From contig CADAAM010000025.1 in assembly GCA_902785905.1 (NCBI GenBank), positions 1-39,309 on the forward strand: a stretch of DNA of 39,309 nucleotides, written 5' to 3'. The stretch comes from Oscillospiraceae bacterium. GTDB lineage: Bacteria; Bacillota; Clostridia; Oscillospirales; Oscillospiraceae. The notes below the pieces were generated by a model. It searched no databases. It was not told the DNA's origin and was given only the letters and a program-made list of their open reading frames with translations. The position numbers and the translations under genes were made by a program. Within the stretch, counting starts at the first letter, position 1. Every line of letters begins with the position of its first letter. Positions 7,780-17,381 of the stretch are shown in pieces.

Positions 7780-10483
7780 TCATGTTTTCTTCTTTGGTGT
7801 CCTGCTGTCACGCTGGCGGCGCGGCGCGGGAGAACTGCGCTTTGCAGGGAGATTGCGGTAGCGCACGGTTTCCACAGAGATCGTTTTGACGTTTTCGCCG
7901 TCATAGACCGGCTTGCCGTTCTCATAAACAGGCCGCCGCTCAACAGCAGGCTGCCCGGATACGGCGTACCACTTGCCGCCGCGGCTGTCCTCCAGCGTCT
8001 GGAAGTCTCCGCGGGGTTCAGAATAACGTGTGCTGTCGAAGAACATGGTACCGGAGCCGTCCGCATGACGTACCTCAAAGTGGCCATCACTGCGTCCAGA
8101 GTCATCGACGGATGTGATCGGCTGCTCATAGCCGGGTATGAAGTTTTTGAACAGCGCCTGGTTGTAAGCTGCCGAAAAGTCCGAAAAGACCTCGGAATCC
8201 GTAAAGAAAGACGCAGTGTCGGTGTTGGGTGTGCTTTCAGCAGGGGTAAAGGCAGCGTCAGATTGAGAAACAGGGCTCGAATAATCTGACGTGGGTGTTG
8301 CCGCAGGAGCCTCGGGCGTTTCAGCATGATAGCTGGAATCCGGCACAGGGACAAAGTCTGCCGCAGGTGTTTCTTCCACATGAGATACGGAGTCGTTTGA
8401 GCCGGACATGGGATTCACGTAGAAGGATTGGGCCTCAGCCTCGGTGATAGGCATACCGAAGGGGATTTCAACATCCGATGCAGACGAGTTTTGAACAGAA
8501 ATGGGAGTACCCGCATCAAAAACCGGCTCATCTGCGGAAAGGCTTACCGATCCGGAAGCACTGCCGAGAGCTGTGTCAGATACCTCAGAAGGAGAATCCG
8601 ACGGCGGCATCGGCGCAAAGTCTGACGTATTCGGCATGTAAGAATAAGAATCGGACGGTGCAGACAGGGGAGAGCCGGTATCCATGCCCGGGTTGTCCAC
8701 AGGAGCGGATGGGATAACAGAAGCCTCGCCAAAACCGGATTCTGAAGTCCCCCGTAAATGTTGCTCCAGACTGAGATGTGTCCACAGACCCGGATTCAAA
8801 ACCGGGCGCTTCACTATGGGGATGCATGGTGTACCAATCCACGCCGTTGGCAGAACCCATAATGGAATGGGGAGCGTCTGGCTCTTCAAACATGGCGCTG
8901 TTATACCACATGGAGCTTGTCCCGTCCGGGGACGTAGCCTGAATCTCGCCTTCTCCGACACTGCGAAGAACGGTTCCGTCGGGGGCATCCGGGAAGAAGG
9001 AGGCCACCTGCGCACTTTCATCGGCGCTGCCGCTGAAATGCGGCGCGTCATAGAACGAAGCGGCATCCGGTCCGCTTGCCACCTGATACCACTGACTGCC
9101 GTCTGAGGCTGTCAGCGTCGCATGAGGCCCGGCAGGCTTTTCAAACTGAGAGGCATTGAACATCTCCACAGAAGTCTGTTTGCCATCCGCACCGACCGAT
9201 GTGGTACTGATCCGGCCGCCGCTGATCTGCGTGTTCTTGAGCTGGCGGTTTCCAAGCTGGGGCATGTAGTTCTTGAGGCTCCGGTCCGCGATCTCTCCGC
9301 CAATACTGCCGGAGACGGCAGATGGACGGGAGGCAACAGAGGAAATGGACTCGCCGGAGAGCGTAGCGCCGTTTCTGGCGGCGATCCCGCCGAAGGCGCG
9401 GCCCACAAACCCGATCGAGCCGCCGGCACCCATGCGGGTACCGCCGTTTACCACAGCGTCGCGTACATAGGAATTGCCCTTGAAGCGATTGGCAAATCCG
9501 GAGGCAACCCCGGCAGCCGTGCTTGTCGCGGAGCTGCCCGCGGCTCCGGAGCCACGGAAGACACTGCCTGCCGATCTCGGCCCGCCGCCGACACCACTGA
9601 GCACTCTCGCCGCCATCATCATCTCCATTGCCATACTGGACCCGGTCTGGGCGACGTTTAAGCCGATGGAGGACAGATAGCTCTCAAAGCGCTGGGCGCA
9701 CTTGAGAAAAGCCAGCGCGCAGAACAGCCAGAGAAAGATGCTGCCCTGACCGTTTGTGAGCGCGCCGCCGTTTCCTATAAACTGGCCGACGGATGATCCA
9801 AAGGCCCGAAGGAACCAGACGTTCATTATGAGCAGGATCAGTTGGGAGCCGACCATGCGGCACCAGGAGCGAAATACGGAGTTCGTCTCTTTTGAGCCGC
9901 CCATGGCGAAGGCCAGGGGAGAGGTATAGCAGAGGACGCCGACCACCACATAACGTTCGACTGTCTCAAGCAGGAGCTTGAAATAGTTCCAGCCAAGTGC
10001 GATCTCCAGGATCACAAGCAGCAGCGTCCCAACGATGGACGTGGTTGCCACAATGGTCACAAGGCCGTTTTTCAGTGCTTCTTCGATCCCGGCAAAGGTG
10101 AAGTCCTCCGCCGTCATGGTGACCTCCATCAGAGCCGTATAGGGTGCCCGGGCTATATCCAGCGTCATCTGGAAGATGGACTGGGAATAACCGATCATCA
10201 CGGCAAATAGAATACTTCTCGCAACAAGTGTCAGCGGGTTCTCTGCGTCTGTGATCGGACCGCCGAAAGCGCGGAAGAGCTGCCAGGCGGTTATGAGAAA
10301 AAGGAGCGCCCATGCGGTATACTGTAGAATACCGAAAGCCTTTGTCACAAAGGGGAAATACTCCTCCATGACCACCATATCTGTGCCGAGCGCATCGAGG
10401 AACAGTCCGGATACAGCATCCATGAGCGAGGTCATGACACTGCTGATCCAGGTCACGATGCCTTCAAAGATCCAGTCAAGCAA
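7780..10483 (-). CDS. TrbL/VirB6-like conjugation channel protein, frameshifted
   Basis: TrbL/VirB6 proteins form the polytopic membrane part of the transfer channel. Residues 1-300 hold about six to eight hydrophobic segments, for example FGILQYTAWALLFLITAW and IVGTLLLVILEIALGW. A Gly/Ala/Ser-rich part follows, then a soluble C-terminal region made of three degenerate repeats of about 55 residues (consensus DG..S.M[FW][YF][ND]S...EP......S.G..WY). The start is TTG at 10483, five nt after GGAGGTGAT. Upstream of about 8753 the protein is read in one frame and downstream to 7780 in another; deleting one base from the five-base G run (8749-8753) joins both into about 900 residues. Without correction the protein adds about 50 unrelated residues and ends at 8585, losing the acidic Ser/Pro-rich linker and the third repeat. 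Confidence 0.8.
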
Positions 10484-10519
10484 GATTTATCACCTCCGTT
10501 CCTGCCTGATCGGGAGAGC

Positions 10520-10876
10520 TTAGCCCGTGTACTGGCCGCCGGCGACAAGGGGCTGCAGATAGGCAACGACAAAGCCCAGAGAGTTCAGAATGATCCACGC
10601 CACGACAATGCGTTTGAGCCAGCTCGTCGCTTCATCCACGGCCCGCTGGTTGCGGGAGATCATGCGAACGATCAGGGCAATGCTTGCCACCGTGACCGCG
10701 ACGATCGTGGAGATTGCCACGATCTGACCGTAGATGTCCGTCACAATGGACCGGATGCGGTCAAAGATCGAGTCTGCCATGACCGGCTGCATCGTTATCA
10801 ACCCCGCGGACAGCACAGAGATTACCGACCAGTAAGCCGTGACCATATGCTCCTTCAGCAGATGTTTCCTCGTCAA
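10520..10876 (-). CDS. VirB2/TrbC-like conjugation pilin-type protein
   Basis: This small membrane protein (118 aa) stands first in the conjugation operon, directly before the TrbL-like gene, the usual place of the VirB2/TrbC (Maff2-like) subunit. It has a signal-like helix (AYWSVISVLSAGLITMQPVMA, likely cut after PVMA) and two membrane segments (IVAISTIVAVTVASIALIV and IVVAWIILNSLGFVVAYL) separated by a basic loop. That is the VirB2 topology. I choose TTG at 10876 because a near-perfect AAGGAGGTGA lies five nt upstream. An ATG further in (10846) lacks such a site, and frames extended upstream would run through the terminator hairpin. The family call rests on size, topology and position. Confidence 0.75.
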   Translation of the reverse strand: MTRKHLLKEHMVTAYWSVISVLSAGLITMQPVMADSIFDRIRSIVTDIYGQIVAISTIVAVTVASIALIVRMISRNQRAVDEATSWLKRIVVAWIILNSLGFVVAYLQPLVAGGQYTG

Positions 10877-10881
10877 AAGCC

Positions 10882-10947
10882 TCACCTCCTTCCTGATAAG
10901 CGGGCATGAAAAAAACCGCTCCCGGAAAGCCCGGAAGCGGCGTTCAT
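10882..10947 (-). CDS. Possible 21-aa leader peptide of the conjugation operon
   Basis: An ATG at 10947 opens a 21-codon frame that runs through both arms of the leader terminator and ends with TGA inside the pilin ribosome binding site (GGAGGTGA). It begins MNAASGLSGSGFF. Ribosome movement through it would disturb the terminator hairpin, as in leader-peptide attenuation. No good ribosome binding site precedes the ATG, which weakens the case. Confidence 0.3.
   Translation of the reverse strand: MNAASGLSGSGFFHARLSGRR
10909..10940 (-). terminator. Strong intrinsic terminator in the conjugation operon leader
   Basis: On the minus strand a 10-bp stem (CCGCTTCCGG/CCGGGAGCGG, one G-U pair, 5-nt loop) is followed by seven U residues. 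It stands between the operon promoter and the first gene, so it is a leader terminator rather than the end of a gene. A further small hairpin (GTCCCA/TGGGAC, 10954-10968) would form the very 5' end of the transcript. Confidence 0.75.
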
Positions 10948-10974
10948 CGCCCAGTCCCAATTTGGGACGATACC

Positions 10975-11003
10975 AATATACCACGGATTGATTCCCGTGT
11001 CAG
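10975..11003 (-). promoter_or_regulatory. Promoter of the conjugation operon
   Basis: On the minus strand CTGACA (11003-10998, five of six consensus bases) is followed after 17 bp by TATATT (10980-10975). Transcription would begin near 10968, 20 bp before the 21-codon leader frame. The -35 box touches the first GTGCC repeat. Confidence 0.6.
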
Positions 11004-11057
11004 TGCCTTGGAGGTGCCATTTTAGTGCCAACTTTGTGCCATCATAGTGCCTTGCAA
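11003..11057 (+). repeat. Five GTGCC direct repeats at exact 11-bp period
   Basis: GTGCC begins at 11003, 11014, 11025, 11036 and 11047, each 11 bp after the last, with variable bases between (often A or T directly after GTGCC). The array fills the space between the -35 boxes of the two divergent promoters. Such phasing places every repeat on nearly the same face of the helix. It fits direct-repeat binding regulators (OmpR/PhoB- or SARP-like winged helices) or integrase arm-type sites. Confidence 0.8.
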
Positions 11058-11080
11058 GAAAAGTGAAAAGAGAATATACT
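11052..11080 (+). promoter_or_regulatory. Promoter of the Y-family polymerase gene
   Basis: TTGCAA (11052-11057) and TATACT (11075-11080) are separated by 17 bp. The -35 box overlaps the tail of the last GTGCC repeat. The polymerase ATG follows 36 bp after the -10 box. Confidence 0.65.
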
Positions 11081-11116
11081 GAAGAACGGAAATTGTTGGA
11101 ACAGGAGGGTACTGAG

Positions 11117-12376
11117 ATGAATGAACAGCTTATCTTTCATGTGGATGTCAACAGTGCCTTTCTGTCCTGGGAGGCAGCGCGGCGCGTCAGAAACGGCGAG
11201 CCCGATCTGCGCTTGATCCCGTCCTGCATCGGAGGTGATCCGGAATCCAGAAGGGGAGTCGTACTTGCGAAGTCCATCCCGGCGAAAGCGTTCAAAATCA
11301 GGACGGGTGAGCCGATCGCCATGGCGTTGAGAAAATGCCCACAGCTCGTGATCGCAAAGCCGGACTTCAAGCTTTATTCGGCTTGCTCCAAGGCGTTTAA
11401 GGATATCTGCCGCAGTTATGCGCCGGTCGTGGAGGAATTCTCCATCGACGAATGCTTCATGGACATGACCGGTACCGGACACATGTACCCTGATCCCGTC
11501 GCGCTGGCGCACACGATCAAGGACAGAATCCGGGACGAGCTCGGATTTACGGTGAATATCGGCATCGGGCGCAACAAACTCTGTGCGAAGATGGCGAGCG
11601 ACTTTGAGAAGCCGGATAAGGTACACACGCTTTATCCGGAGGAAATCCCGGACAAGCTCTGGCCGCTGCCGGTGGGGGATCTGTTGTTCGTGGGCGGCGC
11701 CTCCGCAAATCGGCTGCGAGAAGAACATATCTACACAATCGGAGAGCTTGCGCATACAGACCCGGAGCTTCTGCGGAGAATCCTCGGGGACAAAATGAGT
11801 CTACAGGCCTGCAATTACGCAAACGGTATCGACAATTCACCTGTCCGTGCAGAGCCGGAAGAGGCCAAGGGCTACAGCAATTCCGTAACGCTTGAGGAAA
11901 ACGTGACCACGCTGGAGGCGGCGGACGCAATCCTACTGGCTCTTTCGGACAGCGTCTCGGCCCACATGCGCAGCGACGGAGCAAAGGCATATTGTGTGGC
12001 GGTGTCCATCCGCTATCTGGATTTCAAAAACCGCTCCCATCAGTGTAAGACAGATCATCCGGTGGAATCCACGCGGGAGATCTATGAGCTGTCGAAACGG
12101 CTTCTGCGGGAGCTGTGGAAAGATCACAGGCCTCTGCGGCTTATGAGCATTGCCCTTTCCAACCTGACAAGAGAAAATGAGGGCGGGCAGATGTCACTGT
12201 TCGGAGAGGAGGACAGCAATAGACGCCAACGAGATGTAAAGCTGGACAAGGCGGTGGACGCTTTGCGAAGCAAGTTCGGTGCCGACATCATCCAGCGCGG
12301 CACGGTTATGAAGGACGGGCTCCAGGTTGCCCGCAAGTTCAAGGGCAAGCAAGCATCCGAGCAGGAAAAAACGTGA
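11117..12376 (+). CDS. Y-family (DinB/UmuC-like) translesion DNA polymerase
   Basis: Y-family polymerases copy damaged templates with low fidelity; copies on ICEs and plasmids are common. The 419-aa protein has the family's metal-binding motifs HVDVNSAF (D10) and EEFSIDECF (D111, E112), a fingers region with GVVLAKS and a helix-hairpin-helix-like part (IYTIGELAHTDPELLRRILG). The C-terminus carries QMSLF, which resembles the beta-clamp binding motif QxxLF. Start: ATG 11117 with AGGAGGG eight nt upstream. It is transcribed away from the conjugation operon from a good sigma-A-type promoter. No standard Firmicutes LexA box was found, so SOS control is not evident. It ends before a shared terminator. 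Confidence 0.93.
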   Translation: MNEQLIFHVDVNSAFLSWEAARRVRNGEPDLRLIPSCIGGDPESRRGVVLAKSIPAKAFKIRTGEPIAMALRKCPQLVIAKPDFKLYSACSKAFKDICRSYAPVVEEFSIDECFMDMTGTGHMYPDPVALAHTIKDRIRDELGFTVNIGIGRNKLCAKMASDFEKPDKVHTLYPEEIPDKLWPLPVGDLLFVGGASANRLREEHIYTIGELAHTDPELLRRILGDKMSLQACNYANGIDNSPVRAEPEEAKGYSNSVTLEENVTTLEAADAILLALSDSVSAHMRSDGAKAYCVAVSIRYLDFKNRSHQCKTDHPVESTREIYELSKRLLRELWKDHRPLRLMSIALSNLTRENEGGQMSLFGEEDSNRRQRDVKLDKAVDALRSKFGADIIQRGTVMKDGLQVARKFKGKQASEQEKT

Positions 12377-12407
12377 GCAGGCATCCTGTCCTGAAGGAAA
12401 ACGAAGT

Positions 12408-12453
12408 ACGGCGCCCGAAAGACCTTTGAGGCTGATCGGGCGCCGTGTTCTTT
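12408..12453. terminator. Terminator between convergent genes
   Basis: An 11-bp perfect stem (ACGGCGCCCGA at 12408-12418, TCGGGCGCCGT at 12436-12446) with a 17-nt loop is followed by GTTCTTT on the plus strand. It lies between the polymerase gene (plus) and the 204-aa gene (minus), and can serve the polymerase gene best. Confidence 0.6.
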
Positions 12454-13066
12454 ACTTGCTGTTGGGCTTAGCCTTGCCGCTAAGCATAGACACAAGATCA
12501 AGCCAGAGGTCAATATTTGTGCTTGGAACCGACCAGAGCCGAAGAGAGATGATGTTGATTGCCTGCTCTTTCAGCCGATAATAATGCCGTCTCGAGATGT
12601 TCAGCCGATAGAGGACATCTGTCTGATGAAGCTTTTCCTCAGAAATGTAGGTCAGATAGATCAGGTCGTAAAGCAGAGGACCGTTATCCGGCTTGTATTT
12701 GAGCGTGGTCAGGGCATCGTTGATGCGATCCAAAAGCTGGCGGGTCTTGGCCAGCCTTTCCAGGCGAAGCTCAAGACGACGATTCTCCATACCAATCTCT
12801 GCGTCGATCCGACTAAGAACGGCGTCGAGCTTCTGCAAAGTGAGATTGAGCTCGGCGGCGATGGTGTCCAGCTCACTGTCGGTCTGCCAGAGAATGTTTC
12901 TGTAGTTTGAGAGCAGGAGAAGTGTATTGTGATATGCCTCCTTGCGCTTTTTCTCTTCAACCTGCTGTGGCGTTATGCTTTCGTCTGCAAGAATACCACG
13001 TTCACGGAGAAAAGAAAGAACCGCCTCATCATTCGAGGCGGTGGAGGGAAAAGCATTTTTAGTCAT
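12452..13066 (-). CDS. Helical protein with a sigma-region-4-like C-terminus, unknown function
   Basis: I do not recognise a named family. The 204 residues are nearly all helical. The centre (50-115) reads like a coiled coil (AAELNLTLQKLDAVLSRIDA ... LELRLERLAKTRQLL). The C-terminal part (ISEEKLHQTDVLYRLNISRRHYYRLKEQAI) looks like a helix-turn-helix of the ArpU/RinA or sigma-region-4 type, so a DNA-binding regulator is possible. Start: ATG 13066, ten nt after AAAGGAG; a TTG two codons upstream is the alternative. It lies downstream of the 301-aa gene on the same strand, separated by 84 bp. Confidence 0.55.
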   Translation of the reverse strand: MTKNAFPSTASNDEAVLSFLRERGILADESITPQQVEEKKRKEAYHNTLLLLSNYRNILWQTDSELDTIAAELNLTLQKLDAVLSRIDAEIGMENRRLELRLERLAKTRQLLDRINDALTTLKYKPDNGPLLYDLIYLTYISEEKLHQTDVLYRLNISRRHYYRLKEQAINIISLRLWSVPSTNIDLWLDLVSMLSGKAKPNSK

Positions 13067-13150
13067 AGGCAAAAAGCTCCTTTGAGATAATGTTCAGGTC
13101 TACGGTGCAGGGACCCCTGATGGGATCAATGTCATTTGACCGTGGCGGTC

Positions 13151-14056
13151 CTATATCTGTACCCTGGCAGTCATAATTACAATTCTTCCAAATCCAACAA
13201 TGAGAAAGATACGCGCGTTTAAAAGAAGAGAAAAGTGCAACGCGATTATTGTGTCGAATTTGCTGCGGCGGCTATACCAAACGACCATACGACTCAGATG
13301 CTCGCGCTGACCTTCATGCTTGACAACATCGGTGGAGTATTCTCTGATCTTGCCAAGCACATCGGCGATCTGTTCATCGCTGGGCAGGGAGACGCCTGTA
13401 TCGCAGGGATAGAGCGTATTGAAAATGAGACAGCCATAAGAGCCGGGGAGCCGGCATAGAGCGAAGACGTCCGCGTGCTTTTGCAGGAACCTCCGATTCT
13501 CCAAAGTCAGAAAAACTCCGTATTTGCCGTACTGGCAAACCGGAGCAAAAAAAGAAAACGCATTGTGCGGATCCATCGATACGGTGTGGCACCAAAGATC
13601 CAGCCATGCATCAGCTTCATTAAATATGTAGTTTTGAGATACAAGTCTTTCTGTAATAGACCGGGGGATACATAGAAAGCCATAGCCGGGGGTAGCATAT
13701 ACAGCACCGGGATCACAGGGAGCGCCGCAGTAATCCAGCTCATAATCCGTGATGCGGTACGTCAGCAGCTTCGTTTTAGCGTCCAGCTCAAAGCTGAGAT
13801 ACCCGAGATCTGAGAGCTGTCGGAGAATATTGAGTGCCTGTTCACGCTTTTTCACACCGAGAATGCTCTTCAGACCGACAATGCCGCCGGCCCAGGTTCC
13901 CGGTTCAACAGGATTCCGGTGCCCGCAATAAGAGACAATGCCTTTCCGGAAGGCAGCACGGGCAGCAAGATGAGCCCAATGGCTGAGTATACCCTTACAA
14001 GAAGGAACCACTGAGCGTGGTAGCTTGGTCCACAGAAACCTTTCGAGACAAGACAT
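13151..14056 (-). CDS. Conserved ICE protein with winged-helix-like region, unknown function
   Basis: No named family recognised. Residues 38-110 (IVSYCGHRNPVEPGTWAGG, then SILGVKKREQALNILRQLSD and a beta-hairpin-like part) resemble a winged-helix fold, as seen in replication or transfer regulators of mobile elements. The rest is soluble with several Cys, Trp and Tyr residues. The last 40 residues, after WYSRRSKFDTI, turn hydrophobic and look less protein-like, so a frameshift near the 3' end is possible. Start: ATG 14056 follows GGAGGTTAAC. Rightmost gene of the ICE block. Confidence 0.5.
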   Translation of the reverse strand: MSCLERFLWTKLPRSVVPSCKGILSHWAHLAARAAFRKGIVSYCGHRNPVEPGTWAGGIVGLKSILGVKKREQALNILRQLSDLGYLSFELDAKTKLLTYRITDYELDYCGAPCDPGAVYATPGYGFLCIPRSITERLVSQNYIFNEADAWLDLWCHTVSMDPHNAFSFFAPVCQYGKYGVFLTLENRRFLQKHADVFALCRLPGSYGCLIFNTLYPCDTGVSLPSDEQIADVLGKIREYSTDVVKHEGQREHLSRMVVWYSRRSKFDTIIALHFSLLLNARIFLIVGFGRIVIMTARVQI

Positions 14057-14111
14057 GTTAACCTCCTTTTTTACGGATTAATATAGCTGTATACTCATGA
14101 ATAAACAAAAA

Positions 14112-14149
14112 AGAAAGCAGACAATTGTTAGGCAAATTGTCTGCTTTCT
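14112..14149 (-). terminator. 15-bp hairpin terminator in the ICE/groEL gap
   Basis: Arms 14112-14126 and 14135-14149 pair perfectly over 15 bp with an 8-nt loop; on the minus strand the stem runs into TTTTTT. It can end groEL transcription before the ICE genes. The rest of the gap 14057-14285 is AT-rich and holds no gene; it contains a doubled TGCGTAAG (about 14183-14200) and an inverted pair GCGCTTTTC (14165) / GAAAAGCGC (14250). The ICE boundary must lie in or near here, but no attachment core is recognisable. Confidence 0.6.
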
Positions 14150-14285
14150 CTGTCATGCAAAAAGGCGCTTTTCTGTTAATAATGCGTAAGTTCTGCGTAA
14201 GCTATTCCCAAATTGTTCTAAAAGATACAGATTAATTTTAGTATTTGGCGAAAAGCGCGGTTTATATGGGGCTAAAAGTTAGTGC

Positions 14286-16216
<1,931 letters not shown>

Positions 16217-16259
16217 GCTTCTATACCTCCAAATAATTATATTACAAAAATCAACATCG

Positions 16260-16286
16260 TTAGCACTCAAACATCCTGAGTGCTAA
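16260..16286 (-). promoter_or_regulatory. CIRCE operator for HrcA
   Basis: TTAGCACTC (16260-16268), nine-base spacer, GAGTGCTAA (16278-16286): a perfect match to the CIRCE consensus. It lies between the promoter and groES, the usual place for HrcA repression that is released at heat shock. Confidence 0.98.
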
Positions 16287-16294
16287 CGATGCAT

Positions 16295-16322
16295 ACTATA
16301 CCACACTTTTCCGATTTTGCAA
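16295..16322 (-). promoter_or_regulatory. groESL promoter
   Basis: On the minus strand TTGCAA (16322-16317) and TATAGT (16300-16295) are separated by 16 bp. Transcription would start close to the CIRCE operator. Confidence 0.75.
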
Positions 16323-16371
16323 GAGGCAGGCGGGAAAAGATTTTAAATTTTTTATGACCTTGGTGACCCGA

Positions 16372-17292
16372 TCATGCCGGATTGTCGAAGAAGCGCATCC
16401 CAGCGGGGACGATCAGGCGCAAAGCACGTGGGACCAGTTTCATGTCGACAGATTTTGCAAACATGGCCTCGCCGTCGATATTGACGACGTTTTCCTCATC
16501 AAAGTCGATGTGGAGCTCGTTTCCCCTGAGATGGCGAATGACCTTCGGATAGCGGTCCGCCTTGCCCCCGGCATATTTGCCGATATAGCGGGCGAGGGTA
16601 AGGAGACTCACGCGTGGGACAACAAAGATTTCCAAAATCCCGTCGTCGAGCCTGGCGTCGGGGCTGGGATTGAAGCCGCCGCCGTAAAAGCGGCCGTTGC
16701 AGGCGCAGAGCAGGGCATATTCCCCCTCGGACACCGTGTCTCCCACGCGCACGCGCATATGGCGGTTGATGCCTTTGAAGACGTTGACAACTGCCGACAC
16801 CACATAGCCGCCCGCGCCGCCGATGAGGGGCAGGCGGCTGTATTTATGTACCTCGGTTCCGATACGCGCGTCTATGCCGACCGAGCAGATATTGGCACTC
16901 CAGCGACCGTTGCAGTTGATGAGGTCGATGGTGTGCTCCGTACCGTCGAGCAGGGCGCCGAGGTTCTGAAACAGCGTCTTTTCCTCGCCAAACATGCGGC
17001 AGAAGTCGTTGCCGGTGCCGGTGGGGAAGGGGGCGGCCGCAACGTTTGGAAACTCCGCCGCGCCGCAGACGCACTCGTTGAAGGTACCGTCGCCCCCGCA
17101 GGCATAGACCCGCAGGTGATCGCAGCAGGCAGCCTCTGCTTTTATCTTCTCCGGCGCGTCCATAGGGCCCTTCGTGACATAGACCTCGTACTCGTCCGTC
17201 CGATTTTCAAAGGCGGCTCTGACGGCGCGGCTGACTGCGATGCTCTTGTCCTTGCCGCCGGCTTTGGGATTGACGATAAACAGATGCTTCAT
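16372..17292 (-). CDS. Diacylglycerol kinase family lipid kinase
   Basis: Enzymes of this DagK/YegS-type family phosphorylate diacylglycerol or related lipids at the inner membrane face using ATP. The 306-aa protein has the nucleotide-binding motif GGDGT (66-70), PTGTGND (90-96), and a C-terminal beta-rich domain with LDDGILEIFVV. No membrane helix. The start at ATG 17292 follows AAAGGATGG. Length is normal. The lipid substrate cannot be fixed from sequence; return of diacylglycerol to phosphatidate is the common role. It lies upstream of groES on the same strand, but groES has its own promoter. Confidence 0.9.
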   Translation of the reverse strand: MKHLFIVNPKAGGKDKSIAVSRAVRAAFENRTDEYEVYVTKGPMDAPEKIKAEAACCDHLRVYACGGDGTFNECVCGAAEFPNVAAAPFPTGTGNDFCRMFGEEKTLFQNLGALLDGTEHTIDLINCNGRWSANICSVGIDARIGTEVHKYSRLPLIGGAGGYVVSAVVNVFKGINRHMRVRVGDTVSEGEYALLCACNGRFYGGGFNPSPDARLDDGILEIFVVPRVSLLTLARYIGKYAGGKADRYPKVIRHLRGNELHIDFDEENVVNIDGEAMFAKSVDMKLVPRALRLIVPAGMRFFDNPA

Positions 17293-17330
17293 ATTCCATC
17301 CTTTCCCGTAATCAAAAGGCATGTCTTCTT

Positions 17331-17378
17331 GAGGGAGCGAAGCGAGTCGAAAGATCCTTTGATGTGCTCAGAATGACA
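17331..17378. repeat. Possible intergenic repeat remnant
   Basis: The stretch begins GAGGGAGCGAAGCGAGTC and ends CTCAGAATGACA. It resembles dispersed intergenic sequences of the form GAGCGAAGCGAAAGATC...CTCAGAATGACA that I recall from many bacterial genomes. No transposase is nearby. Only one copy is in the window. Confidence 0.25.
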
Positions 17379-17381
17379 ACT

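Larger units (their letters stand above)
94..14150. mobile_element. Part of an integrative and conjugative element (ICE)
   Basis: A continuous block of conjugation genes on the minus strand (coupling protein remnant, VirB4, PrgI-like, NlpC/P60 hydrolase, TrbL/VirB6-like, VirB2-like pilin) plus a Y-family polymerase is the usual content of clostridial ICEs. No relaxase, integrase or replication initiator is visible, so the rest must lie left of the window or has been lost. The left limit given is only where the coupling protein sequence stops. The right limit is set by the start of the chromosomal groESL operon and is not supported by a recognised attachment site. Whether the element can still move is doubtful, because the coupling protein is truncated and two other genes have defects. 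Confidence 0.75.

Noticed and set aside
11003-11057. CRISPR array
   Set aside because: Repeats are 5 bp with 6-bp intervals, far too short, and there are no cas genes.
11080-11110. LexA box before the polymerase gene
   Set aside because: GAAC and GTTG are present, but the spacing and bases do not match the Firmicutes consensus GAAC-N4-GTTC.
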